Assembly: GCA_947488605.1 (NCBI GenBank)
Contig: CANKZJ010000010.1
Span: forward strand, 1 to 64,000
Source: an uncultured Paracoccaceae bacterium
GTDB lineage: Bacteria; Pseudomonadota; Alphaproteobacteria; Rhodobacterales; Rhodobacteraceae
Direction of reading: 5' to 3'
DNA length: 64,000 bases
Shown here piece by piece: positions 33,676 to 42,398 of this stretch (positions within the stretch are counted from its first letter, which is position 1; the number at the start of each line of letters is the position of its first letter). Both the position numbers and the translations under genes were made by a program. Below the pieces are notes generated by a model. The model made no database searches and had not been told where the DNA came from. It saw only the letters and a list, made by a program, of their open reading frames with translations.

Positions 33676-36280
33676 TGCGATGCTCCATCTCGATTTGGGT
33701 TTCGGGGGTCTCGTCGGGTTCAATGCGCACCACGACCGAAGGGGGGGACGCAGGGGCGAGACTGATGGTCGGGTCTTCGTCTGGTTGGGCGTAGATGCGC
33801 GGACGCGGCGGCGGCACTTTGGTGTCTGGCGTTGATTTGCCACCCACCTTGGCACCCACATAGCCTGCGCCGATTGCACCGAGCGCCAGCGCGGCAATCC
33901 AGATCCAGTTTGGGAACGGGACGCTTGCGGCGACAGGCCGTATCAGCATGATTTGCGATTGTGCAAGCGTGTCACCGGCAAGGTTGCGCGCCTCTATGAC
34001 AAGCGGCAGGTCTTGTCCCGGTTCTGGCATTGTCACTTGCCCAAGCCAATCGTCACCGGTGTAGCGCACTTGTTGCAGAACCTGACCACTGTCGGGGTCG
34101 GATACGACAATGACGGCGGTATCGGCCGGGTTGGCGATATGTACCGCCAAACGCGTGCTTTGTGCATCAATGGCGAACCCGTCCGGCGACGTAACCACAA
34201 GTGCAACAGGGATCGCCGCGGCCGGGCGCGCCAGGGTAATTTCTGTGGGCGCATAGGGTGCGCCGTCGCGGCCAATTGCCATGATTTCAACCGTTCTGGT
34301 GTCCCCCGGTTCCGGCATGTCGAGCGATAGGGCAACTTGCCCCCGCGAAAAAGCGCTTTCACCAAGAACGGACCCGTTGCGCGGGTCGCGTGCAAGGATT
34401 GTCTCGATCCAGTCCGCACCAGTGCTGACCTGAACTTGCGCTGTCATGGTGTCTGTGTCGGCTTCAAACATCCCGGTTGGCTGGACCTGCATGCTGATCG
34501 GCGCGCGTGTGACGCGCAATGTGTCATCTGCAATCAATTCACCCGCGCGGTCATAGGCAAGTACCATGAACGTCATGATTTCACCGGGCGCTGGCAAAGG
34601 ATGTGATGTTTCCCAAACGCTCTCGCCGATTGGTGTGCGGGCCAATTCTGCCATGTCTGGTCCACCACGAAGAGCCAATGATGTGGCCGCACCCGGTGTC
34701 TCGATGATCACGTGCACGCGCACTGTGTCTGCATCTAAGCTGGTTCCATCAGGGCTTTGAAGGGCGAGGCGTGTGGGCTCGACCGGCGCGGGGCCATTGA
34801 AGGTGACTGTTTGCTCGGCGAGTGCATCACCATTTCTGCCCAACGCCACAAAGGTGACGCGTTGCGATGTGCCGGGTGCCGGAGATTGCAGCGACAAGGT
34901 TGTGCCTTCACCGGTGTATTGCTGGCTGATCGGGTTTACATCCGGCAATCGGGCCTCGATCTGCGCGACTGCGGATGCGCCGCGCGTGACCGTGAGGGCA
35001 AAATCTGTGCGTGGTCCTGTTGCCGCCACGGTGCCCGTTGGTCGCACCGAGAGTATAACTGCGGGTCGGATCAATTGCAGCGTTGCGGTGTCCAATGCGT
35101 TGCCATCAGGCCCGATTGCCACCACGCGGTACCCAGTGGTCTGACCCGGTTGTGGCATTGGCAAATCAAAGTTTAGCGGTTGTCCGCGCCATGCCTGCGT
35201 TTGTGTCCCAAGATCGCCCGCACCGGCGACGGTGATGAACGCGGTCAGACCGGGTTGCGTCAGGCCAATGCTGACGTTTGTGCGATCACTATCGACCTCG
35301 ATCCTGTTGGGAAAATCCAATGCGACTGGTTGTGCCGCAAGGCAGGCGCGCGCCACTTCCTGCTGTAGCGTGCCCCAGCGGATGCCCCCGGCGTTGAAGT
35401 CGGACATTCTGTTGTCCAGGTAGCTGCCGATCGCATTGCACGTATTGGGCCCAAGTGCGCCGTCGGGTGTGCCTGCCGAAATGCCGACACAAGCGAGGTT
35501 TGTCTGGATGTCCTGAACCACCGATTGGCTGACGACCGCGCGCGGGCCACACCACGGCAAAAGGCGCAACGCGACACGCGTGTTTGCTTGCCTGTTGGCG
35601 GTGTTGGTTGCCACGAGAATAACGCGTTCATCAACAAAGTCGCGGGGCAGGTTAACGGTTGCGGTATAGGTCGACCCCCCTTGTGCCGCTGTCATTTGTA
35701 TACGGGTGCCATTTTCCATGGTGACGTAGGCTTCGCGAATAGCGCTTTGTGCGTCAGTGATCGTGGCGCTGACCGTGATGGTGCGCCCAGTGCCTGCGAA
35801 AATCCGCTGAAGCGGGGTGATGTCAGGGGGCGTCCGGTCGATAACAACATCATCTTGTGTTGGTGTTCCAACATCGTCGGTCGATGTGTTGTCCCCGCCA
35901 GGGCGGTTATTCAGTCGCGCGACATCAAAGTTGGCACCGATGAAGACAACACATTCGCCGGACCTTAACGCGGTAAACACCTCTTGGGTGCTGATGACAG
36001 ACGTGCGCAGACCCTCACCGCGGAGTTGGCGTGCCAGCGTTGGATCAGATGTGCAGGTGCCGAAACGCCCCAGAAGCTCCCCAACATTGCGGGGTTGGGT
36101 CAGCAACGCGAAGAAAAGAGCACCCGCAACGAATTGACGGGCGTCTGCCACATATAGGTTGGGGTAGCCCGGGACTTGTTCGACACCGCGCGGGGCGTCG
36201 GAAAACGTTTGCGATCGCGCCGGGGATATCGGCATGATCACGAGGCAAAAAGCCATGATCAGGGCGGTCAATACACGCAT
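33668..36280 (-). CDS. Large periplasmic Ig-like-repeat protein with C-terminal membrane anchor
   Basis: 870 residues. A signal peptide (1-23) is followed by an alpha/Cys-containing N-domain, a first Ig-like domain (about 140-245) and a peptidoglycan-binding-like segment (VQDIQTNLACVGISAGTPDG, then GALGPNTCNAIGSYL, about 250-300). Then come five related ~90-residue beta-sandwich repeats starting near 322, 406, 504, 592 and 690. Each repeat has a PxPG turn and a final AxGxDGxxL...R strand. One transmembrane helix (788-812, GAIGAGYVGAKVGG) is followed by a 58-residue acidic/proline tail. The layout suggests a periplasmic scaffold touching peptidoglycan. The ribosome site GAGG lies 9 bp before the ATG. 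No known function. Confidence 0.75.
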   Translation of the reverse strand: MRVLTALIMAFCLVIMPISPARSQTFSDAPRGVEQVPGYPNLYVADARQFVAGALFFALLTQPRNVGELLGRFGTCTSDPTLARQLRGEGLRTSVISTQEVFTALRSGECVVFIGANFDVARLNNRPGGDNTSTDDVGTPTQDDVVIDRTPPDITPLQRIFAGTGRTITVSATITDAQSAIREAYVTMENGTRIQMTAAQGGSTYTATVNLPRDFVDERVILVATNTANRQANTRVALRLLPWCGPRAVVSQSVVQDIQTNLACVGISAGTPDGALGPNTCNAIGSYLDNRMSDFNAGGIRWGTLQQEVARACLAAQPVALDFPNRIEVDSDRTNVSIGLTQPGLTAFITVAGAGDLGTQTQAWRGQPLNFDLPMPQPGQTTGYRVVAIGPDGNALDTATLQLIRPAVILSVRPTGTVAATGPRTDFALTVTRGASAVAQIEARLPDVNPISQQYTGEGTTLSLQSPAPGTSQRVTFVALGRNGDALAEQTVTFNGPAPVEPTRLALQSPDGTSLDADTVRVHVIIETPGAATSLALRGGPDMAELARTPIGESVWETSHPLPAPGEIMTFMVLAYDRAGELIADDTLRVTRAPISMQVQPTGMFEADTDTMTAQVQVSTGADWIETILARDPRNGSVLGESAFSRGQVALSLDMPEPGDTRTVEIMAIGRDGAPYAPTEITLARPAAAIPVALVVTSPDGFAIDAQSTRLAVHIANPADTAVIVVSDPDSGQVLQQVRYTGDDWLGQVTMPEPGQDLPLVIEARNLAGDTLAQSQIMLIRPVAASVPFPNWIWIAALALGAIGAGYVGAKVGGKSTPDTKVPPPRPRIYAQPDEDPTISLAPASPPSVVVRIEPDETPETQIEMEHRNE

Positions 36281-36382
36281 TTTAAGTAACCTCAGCGCTA
36301 TGCGCCGACTAAAAATAATCCAATGAAGTTAGCATAAAAGCGAAAATCGATCCAATAAATTCGATTTTGGGCCTATCTTTGG

Positions 36383-38074
36383 TCAGCGCCAGTCGCTTGG
36401 CATGGTTGGCGTCAGTGCCAACAGGCGTTGAGTATAATCTGCCTGGGGGCTTTGATAAACGCGTTCTGACGGGCCTGTTTCCTGAATGCGTCCGTGGCGC
36501 AAAACGACCACATCGTCAGCCATTTGTCGTACCACCGACAAGTTGTGGCTGATGAAAATGACGGTCAGACCGAATGCGCTTTGCAGGTCTTTGAGAAGGT
36601 TCAAAAGCTGCGCTTGGATCGAGACATCAAGGGCAGACGTTGGTTCGTCACAGATCAGAACTTTGGGGCGGGCCAGAAGGGCGCGCGCGACGGCGATGCG
36701 TTGGCGTTGCCCGCCAGAGAATTGATGCGGGTATTTATCAATCGCCTCGGGTGCCATGCCGACGAGGGCCAACATATCAGCGCAGAGTGCGCGCCGTTCT
36801 TCCTTGTCCTCGACCAGCCCATAAAGCCACAGGGGTTCTGCCAAAATTGCACCGATCTTATGGCGCGAGTTCAAGGACGAGAACGGATCTTGAAAGACCA
36901 TCTGGATCAATTGGCGCGATGGGTGATGGCGCGATCTGGCCTTGCCGCCGGGCAGGTCTGACCCACCCAATGTCATGGTGCCGCTTTCAGGTTTGATCAA
37001 ACCGGTCAGCGTTTTGGCAAGCGTTGATTTACCTGATCCGCTTTCACCGACGATGCCCGTGACAGACCCCGCAGTGACATCAAAACTGATATCGCTGAGT
37101 GCGACGAACGGCTTTGGTTTTTGCCAGAACGACGTGCGCACGCCCGGAAAGGCGACATTGATCGCATCGAGCGTCAGGCCAACGGGAACCGGTTTTTTGC
37201 CACCCAGCAACCAAGCTTCGGCAGCGTCGCCTTTGCTTTTGCCCGCTGTTGCAGGGCCGTCTTCGTCGGGCACTTGAAAGCGTGCGATCTTGCGATCAAG
37301 GGGTGGCACGGCGGCCATCAGTTGCTTGGTGTAGTCGTGTTCAGGGTGCCCTAACACGCGCGCTGTTGGTCCATTCTCGATCAACTTCCCACGCCGCATC
37401 ACAGTCACTGTGTCTGCGATTTGTGCGATCACGCCGATGTCGTGGGTGATCAGCATAAAGCTGACTTTGCGCACATCTGCCAGCCGCCGGATCAATTCCA
37501 AGACTTGGGATTGGACTGCTACATCAAGCGCGGTTGTCGGCTCGTCCGCGATGATCAATTCGGGGTTCGTGCATAAGGCCAGAGCGATCACAACGCGTTG
37601 CCGCATACCACCGGAAAACTGATGCGGATAGGATTGCATGCGGGCACTTGCACCCTCGATCCCCATTTCTTCGAGCAGATCAACCGCACGTTTTTGTGCC
37701 GCCGAAGTGGGCATGTCTTCGTGTGCAAGGATCGTTTCAATAAGCTGATCCTCGATCCGCATCAAAGGGTTGAGGCTGGTTTGCGGATCCTGAAAGATCA
37801 TTGAAATGCGTTTGCCGCGCAGGGCATGCGCCTCGAACCGGTCAATGCTGCGCAGATCGGTTTCGCCCAGTGTCATCGTGCCGTCCGAGACAAAACCGGG
37901 GCTTTGCAGCAGTCCGATAATTGCCGCACCGACGGTTGATTTGCCCGCCCCGCTTTCGCCGACCAACCCGTGAATTTCACCGGGGCCGATGTGCATGGAC
38001 ATGTTTTCGACCGCCGTCACATCGCCAAAGCGCGAGGGGAATTTGACCGTGAGATGATCAACCTTCAGCATCAA
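36383..38074 (-). CDS. Peptide ABC transporter ATP-binding protein, DppD-DppF fused
   Basis: 563 residues with two ABC domains. The first has Walker A GESGAGKSTVG, signature FSGGMRQRVVIALAL and Walker B LIIADEPTTALD. The second has GESGSGKSTLAKTL, FSGGQRQRIAVARALL and VLICDEPTSALD. A short insert joins them (about residues 260-300). The fusion replaces separate DppD and DppF subunits, as in YejF-type systems, and energises the permeases encoded upstream. It overlaps the DppC-like gene by 4 bp, so the operon 36383-41553 is coupled. Confidence 0.93.
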   Translation of the reverse strand: MMLKVDHLTVKFPSRFGDVTAVENMSMHIGPGEIHGLVGESGAGKSTVGAAIIGLLQSPGFVSDGTMTLGETDLRSIDRFEAHALRGKRISMIFQDPQTSLNPLMRIEDQLIETILAHEDMPTSAAQKRAVDLLEEMGIEGASARMQSYPHQFSGGMRQRVVIALALCTNPELIIADEPTTALDVAVQSQVLELIRRLADVRKVSFMLITHDIGVIAQIADTVTVMRRGKLIENGPTARVLGHPEHDYTKQLMAAVPPLDRKIARFQVPDEDGPATAGKSKGDAAEAWLLGGKKPVPVGLTLDAINVAFPGVRTSFWQKPKPFVALSDISFDVTAGSVTGIVGESGSGKSTLAKTLTGLIKPESGTMTLGGSDLPGGKARSRHHPSRQLIQMVFQDPFSSLNSRHKIGAILAEPLWLYGLVEDKEERRALCADMLALVGMAPEAIDKYPHQFSGGQRQRIAVARALLARPKVLICDEPTSALDVSIQAQLLNLLKDLQSAFGLTVIFISHNLSVVRQMADDVVVLRHGRIQETGPSERVYQSPQADYTQRLLALTPTMPSDWR

Positions 38075-38976
38075 CGTAGCCTCGGGTTAAAGACGTCGCG
38101 CAGGAAGTCGCCCAGCACGTTGATCGACACGACAAGGGCGATCAGGAACAGCGTGGGGATCCATAAGATCCACCATTCGCCGGACAGCAAGAATTGCATG
38201 CCGATGCGGATGAGCGTGCCCAATGACGGGCTGTCCGCAGGCAGGCCGATGCCGAGGAATGATAGCGTTGCTTCCAGCAAGATCGCCGATGCCAGATCAA
38301 CGGTCATGATGACCAAAAGGGGCCCTAGGATATTGGGTAGAATATGCACAAACATGATCCGCAAAGGGTGCTGCCCCTGCATCACGGCCGCTTGCACATA
38401 CTCTTTGTTCATCTGCACGAAGGTCGAGGCCCGCGCAGTGCGCGCAAAATTCACCCAAAGCGACAAGGCAATGGCGAGCGTAAGGACTGCGACCCGCAGG
38501 TCTTGCTGCATTTCGGGGGGCAGGATGCCGCGTGCAATGCCGTCGATCAGAAGGGCGGTCAGGATGGCAGGCAAGGCCAGTTGGATGTCTGCGATCCGCA
38601 TCACGATGGCGTCAAAGCGTCCACCAAAATATCCAGCGGCAAGCCCCAGACCGACACCTAAGACCGATGCGATGATCATCGCAGAGACGCCGATAATCAA
38701 CGACAGCCGTGCGCCATAGAGTATGGACGAGATCATGTCGCGGCCTTGGTCGTCGGTGCCAAGGAGAAATCTCTCGGACCCGAACTCTTCCCAGACTGGA
38801 GGCAAGAGGCCATCCATCAGCGAAAAAGAGGCCAAGTCGTAGGGGTTCACAGGTGCGATCCACGGCGCGAAAACCGCCCCGATCATGATAGCCAGCGCCA
38901 CAATAGCCGCGATCATCACCGCAGGCGAGCGGGTGAAGAGCCACAGCCCTTCGTGACGTTTGATAAAGGCCCACAT
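38071..38976 (-). CDS. Peptide ABC transporter permease, DppC-like
   Basis: A 301-residue inner-membrane permease. It has an N-terminal OppC-type segment (VMIAAIVALAIMIGAVFAPWI, then PVNPYD), GSERFLLGTDDQGRDMISSILYGARLS, and the EAA loop TFVQMNKEYVQAAVMQGQHP followed by the conserved ILPNILGPLLVIMT. About six membrane helices. It pairs with the DppB-like permease encoded next to it; the start overlaps that gene by 1 bp. It carries oligopeptides or similar solutes inward. Confidence 0.93.
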   Translation of the reverse strand: MWAFIKRHEGLWLFTRSPAVMIAAIVALAIMIGAVFAPWIAPVNPYDLASFSLMDGLLPPVWEEFGSERFLLGTDDQGRDMISSILYGARLSLIIGVSAMIIASVLGVGLGLAAGYFGGRFDAIVMRIADIQLALPAILTALLIDGIARGILPPEMQQDLRVAVLTLAIALSLWVNFARTARASTFVQMNKEYVQAAVMQGQHPLRIMFVHILPNILGPLLVIMTVDLASAILLEATLSFLGIGLPADSPSLGTLIRIGMQFLLSGEWWILWIPTLFLIALVVSINVLGDFLRDVFNPRLR

Positions 38977-39950
38977 CAGGACACGTCCCTGATCCGCAAG
39001 CGCGGATCGATGGCGACATAAAGCAAATCAACGATCAGGTTCACCAGCACAAAGAAGAACGCGATCACCACGAGGTAGACGCCCATCACCGGAATATCGA
39101 CAAAGCGGATGGATTCCAGAAATAGCAGCCCCATGCCGGGCCATTGAAAGACGGATTCAGTGACGATGGAGAACGCAATCACCCCGCCAAATTGCAAGCC
39201 AATGATCGTAATGACCGGCACCATCGTGTTCGCCAGCGCATGTTTGAAATAGAGCCTGCCCATCGGGACACCGCGTGCGGTGGCAAACCGGATATAGTCC
39301 GATTGCATCACGTCCATCATCTCGGCCCGGACCAGCCGCATGGTGAGCGTGAGTTGGTATACGCCCAGTGTGATCGCAGGCAGGATAATGGCGCGCCAGC
39401 CGTCGACGGTGAGGAAAGAAGTGTCCCAACCGCCCAAGTTCACCGTACCGCCGCGCCCGAAAGTAGGCAGCCAACCAAGTTGGACGCCGAAGAAGAAAAT
39501 CAGGATGATACCGATGACAAATGTGGGGATAGAGACACCGACAAGCGTCATCATCAAGATGGCCTGCGTGGCGGCCCCGCGCGGTCGCAAGGCGGTGTAG
39601 ACCCCAGCAGGAATGCCCACGAAAAGCGAGATGAGGAGTGCCACAACACCAAGTTCAAGCGTGGCAGGAATGCGTGTCGCGATCATCTCGGCGACGGGCT
39701 GTCTGGTGCGGTAGGAAAAGCCGAAATCACCTTGCAGCATGTCACCGGTAAACCGGGCGAATTGATAGGCGAACGGATCGTTTAGGCCCAATTCGTCACG
39801 CAGGCGTTCCTGATCTTCGACAGAGGTTTCAACCCCGGTCATTTGGGTGATCGGATCGCCCACAAACCGGAAAAGAGAGAAGGCCAGAAAGGCAACGGCG
39901 AGCATAACAAAGAGCGACTGAACCAGCCGTTTTGCGATGAAATATACCAT
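38976..39950 (-). CDS. Peptide ABC transporter permease, DppB-like
   Basis: A 324-residue permease. The opening KRLVQSLFVMLAVAFLAFSLFR and GDPITQMTGVETS are standard for OppB/DppB. RLVRAEMMDVMQSDYIRFATARG is the EAA loop, followed by HALANTMVPVITIIGLQFGG. It forms a heterodimer with the DppC-like subunit. It follows the binding-protein gene by 25 bp. Confidence 0.93.
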   Translation of the reverse strand: MVYFIAKRLVQSLFVMLAVAFLAFSLFRFVGDPITQMTGVETSVEDQERLRDELGLNDPFAYQFARFTGDMLQGDFGFSYRTRQPVAEMIATRIPATLELGVVALLISLFVGIPAGVYTALRPRGAATQAILMMTLVGVSIPTFVIGIILIFFFGVQLGWLPTFGRGGTVNLGGWDTSFLTVDGWRAIILPAITLGVYQLTLTMRLVRAEMMDVMQSDYIRFATARGVPMGRLYFKHALANTMVPVITIIGLQFGGVIAFSIVTESVFQWPGMGLLFLESIRFVDIPVMGVYLVVIAFFFVLVNLIVDLLYVAIDPRLRIRDVS

Positions 39951-39975
39951 TGCCTTTCTGCTTTTCTAACTGCGC

Positions 39976-41553
39976 TTAGTTCACTGTGACCCACCGCAGC
40001 ATGAAGAAGTTATCGGCCCTTTGTGTCAGGTCGATATTGTCCTTGGCGGCCCAGATCAGTGGCTGCGTATAAAGCGGGATATAGGCGACCTCTTCTTGGG
40101 TGATGGCCACGATTTCGTCGATCATCGCCTGACGTGCAGCGGGGTCGATTTCTTGCTGCACCAACGGTAGCAATTCATCAACGCGCGCGTTGGAATAGTT
40201 GCCAAAGTTCCATGAACCGAGCTTCTTTTCGTCGTCCTGGCTGTGCAGCAGGAAACGCACCGGGTGTTCCATATCAAATGTGCCGGGTGACCAGCCAAGA
40301 AGATACATATCGAAGTCGTCTTCGCGCAGCTGCGGCCAGTAATCACGCACCGGACCTGTCGACAACTCTGCGTTCAATCCGACAGCGGCAAACATAGAGG
40401 CCGCTGCACGGCAAAGCGCTTCGTCGTTGATGTAGCGGTCGTTGGTGCATTTCAGGCCAAAGCTGAAACCATCGGGGTAGCCGGCCTCGGCCAGCAGCTC
40501 GCGTGCGCGGTCGGGGTTATAGTCTGGACGGTTTTGATTGGCCTCGGAGTAGCCAGAGATGCCAGCTGGTACCAGCTGATTGGCGGCTTCAATTTTGCCA
40601 CGGAAAAGCACACGGTCAATGGAGGCCAGATCGATAGCATGGGCCGCGGCCAGACGCACGCGGGGGTCCTGAAACGGGTTCACATCGGTGACATCAGTTG
40701 AATACAGCAGCGTGTCGTGTTCATGGCCGAAGCCAAACATGATAACGCGCGTTTCTTCGCCCTCAAGCACGTTAAATCCATCGCGGCTTTCGACTTGTTC
40801 GACGTCTTGCAGTGGAATCGGCTGGATGAAATCAATGTCGCCGGACAGCAGCGCTGCCAAACCAGTTGCGGCATTCCCGATTGGTGTGAACGTCGCCTCG
40901 GTCACGTTGTGTGCGGCATCGTCCCACCATGTCGCATTGGGTGTCAGCACTGTTTTGACGCCCGGATCACGGCTGGCCACGGTAAACGGGCCGGTGCCGT
41001 TCACGTTGAGCGTCGCAAAGTTTTCAGCGTCACGGGCGGGCAGGGCTGCATCGTTTGATGTTGCCCAATCCGCATCAAGGATCATGAAATTGGCGATCGA
41101 AGACGGGAACAGCGGGTTGGGTGCTGAGGTTACGAAATCAATTGTGAAATCGTCGACAACGCGTACCTCTGTGACGGGCGCAAACCATGACCGTACGTCT
41201 GCGGCCTCGTTCGAGGCGCGCTCGTACGAGAACATCACGTCAGCGGACGTGAATGCCGCGCCATCTTGGAACGTCACACCTTGGCGCAAGTTGAACCGCC
41301 AGCCGTTTTCACCCTCAAGCGGCTCCCACGATGTTGCCAATGACGGTTCAATCGACATGTCTTGGCCGCGCCGCACGAGGCCCTCGTAGATGTTGTTGAG
41401 GAAAGACAGAACCGGCGCAGAGTTCACCGCATGCGGGTCCATCGTCTGTGGGTCTGTTGTCGATGCCCAGTTAAAGCTTTCTGCGTGAGCGCCTAGTGCA
41501 GCCAATGACAGCGCCCCGCCCAACAGCATTGATTTACCAATGTCACGTTTCAT
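39976..41553 (-). CDS. Peptide ABC transporter substrate-binding protein (family 5)
   Basis: A 525-residue periplasmic protein. A signal peptide ends GAHAE; FNWASTTDPQTMDPHAVNSA and NNIYEGLVRRGQDMSIEPSLATSWE are the typical SBP_bac_5 opening, and GWRFNLRQGVTFQDGAAFTSADV the central signature. It captures oligopeptides or other solutes and passes them to the DppBC-like permeases. The start has a strong GGAGAAG upstream. It is the first gene of the transporter operon. Confidence 0.93.
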   Translation of the reverse strand: MKRDIGKSMLLGGALSLAALGAHAESFNWASTTDPQTMDPHAVNSAPVLSFLNNIYEGLVRRGQDMSIEPSLATSWEPLEGENGWRFNLRQGVTFQDGAAFTSADVMFSYERASNEAADVRSWFAPVTEVRVVDDFTIDFVTSAPNPLFPSSIANFMILDADWATSNDAALPARDAENFATLNVNGTGPFTVASRDPGVKTVLTPNATWWDDAAHNVTEATFTPIGNAATGLAALLSGDIDFIQPIPLQDVEQVESRDGFNVLEGEETRVIMFGFGHEHDTLLYSTDVTDVNPFQDPRVRLAAAHAIDLASIDRVLFRGKIEAANQLVPAGISGYSEANQNRPDYNPDRARELLAEAGYPDGFSFGLKCTNDRYINDEALCRAAASMFAAVGLNAELSTGPVRDYWPQLREDDFDMYLLGWSPGTFDMEHPVRFLLHSQDDEKKLGSWNFGNYSNARVDELLPLVQQEIDPAARQAMIDEIVAITQEEVAYIPLYTQPLIWAAKDNIDLTQRADNFFMLRWVTVN

Positions 41554-41660
41554 AATTCTTCTCCTGAAAGTTGGTTGGGACGAGCCTGCGCTTTATCCCA
41601 CAGAGGTCAAGGCCGTTTCGCGTGGTGTGTCATCAAATTGAACGTCTGACAGCGTTGATG

Positions 41661-42398
41661 TCAGATCGACAGTTTTTTGAAAATACGTTCGGGGATGTTG
41701 GTGATGATCGCCATGATCACAAACCAGATTTTGCGCACATAGATCACGTTGCGGCCCTTGCGCACCGCGTCAAAGACAGCGTCGCCGACTTCGCCGGGTT
41801 GTGCTGTCAGCTTTTCAGGCAGATCCAGCCCTTCGGTCATTTTGGTCGCCACAAAACCGGGCAGGACGGTCAGCACATGCACGTTCTTTTTGGCCAGTCT
41901 GTTGCGCAAGCCGGACAAAAACGCGGTGAACCCCGCCTTTGCTGACCCGTAAACATAATTCGTCGCCCGCCCACGGTTGCCCGCAACAGAACTGATCCCG
42001 ACAAGCACGCCAGAGCCGCGCTGTTCGAAGTGGTTGGCAAAGACGCCCAGAATGCTGGCGGGGCCCTCAAAATTGCTGCGCATGACGGTGACGGCTTCTT
42101 GCGGGTTGGCTTCGTTTTGCGACTGTTCGCCCATGTACCCTACGGCGCAGATCACGATCTGGGGCAGGGGGTCCAGGCTGGCTGCGAACTTGGCGTGGCT
42201 GTCTGTGGCCAGTGCGTCAAATTCGTGCACGGTTGCGTCCACATCATAGCGCACGGCGATATCGGTTCGCGCGGTTTCCAGCGATTGCACGTCTCTGGCG
42301 GCGAGTTGGATGGGGTGCCCTGCTTTTGCGAAACGGTGAGCGATTGCCATGGCCATATCGCTTTTGGCGCCGAGGATCAGCACGTGGTCTTTGCTCAT
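41661..42398 (-). CDS. dprE2: DprE2-like SDR (2'-keto-ribose reductase)
   Basis: A 245-residue SDR: LILGAKSDMAMAIAHRFAKAG at the cofactor site, VICAVGYMGEQ, VGISSVAGNRGRATNYVYGSAK with catalytic Ser, Tyr and Lys (YGSAK), and a hydrophobic C-terminal helix (IWFVIMAIITNIPERIFKKL) that would hold it at the membrane. This is the DprE2/Rv3791 architecture, which reduces the keto sugar made by DprE1 to give polyprenyl-phospho-arabinose. The coupled DprE1-like gene (4-bp overlap) makes the assignment much stronger than sequence alone. Confidence 0.82.
   Translation of the reverse strand: MSKDHVLILGAKSDMAMAIAHRFAKAGHPIQLAARDVQSLETARTDIAVRYDVDATVHEFDALATDSHAKFAASLDPLPQIVICAVGYMGEQSQNEANPQEAVTVMRSNFEGPASILGVFANHFEQRGSGVLVGISSVAGNRGRATNYVYGSAKAGFTAFLSGLRNRLAKKNVHVLTVLPGFVATKMTEGLDLPEKLTAQPGEVGDAVFDAVRKGRNVIYVRKIWFVIMAIITNIPERIFKKLSI

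Noticed and set aside
40688..41389. 233-codon rightward frame
   Set aside because: Ser/Thr-rich antisense shadow of the peptide-binding protein gene.
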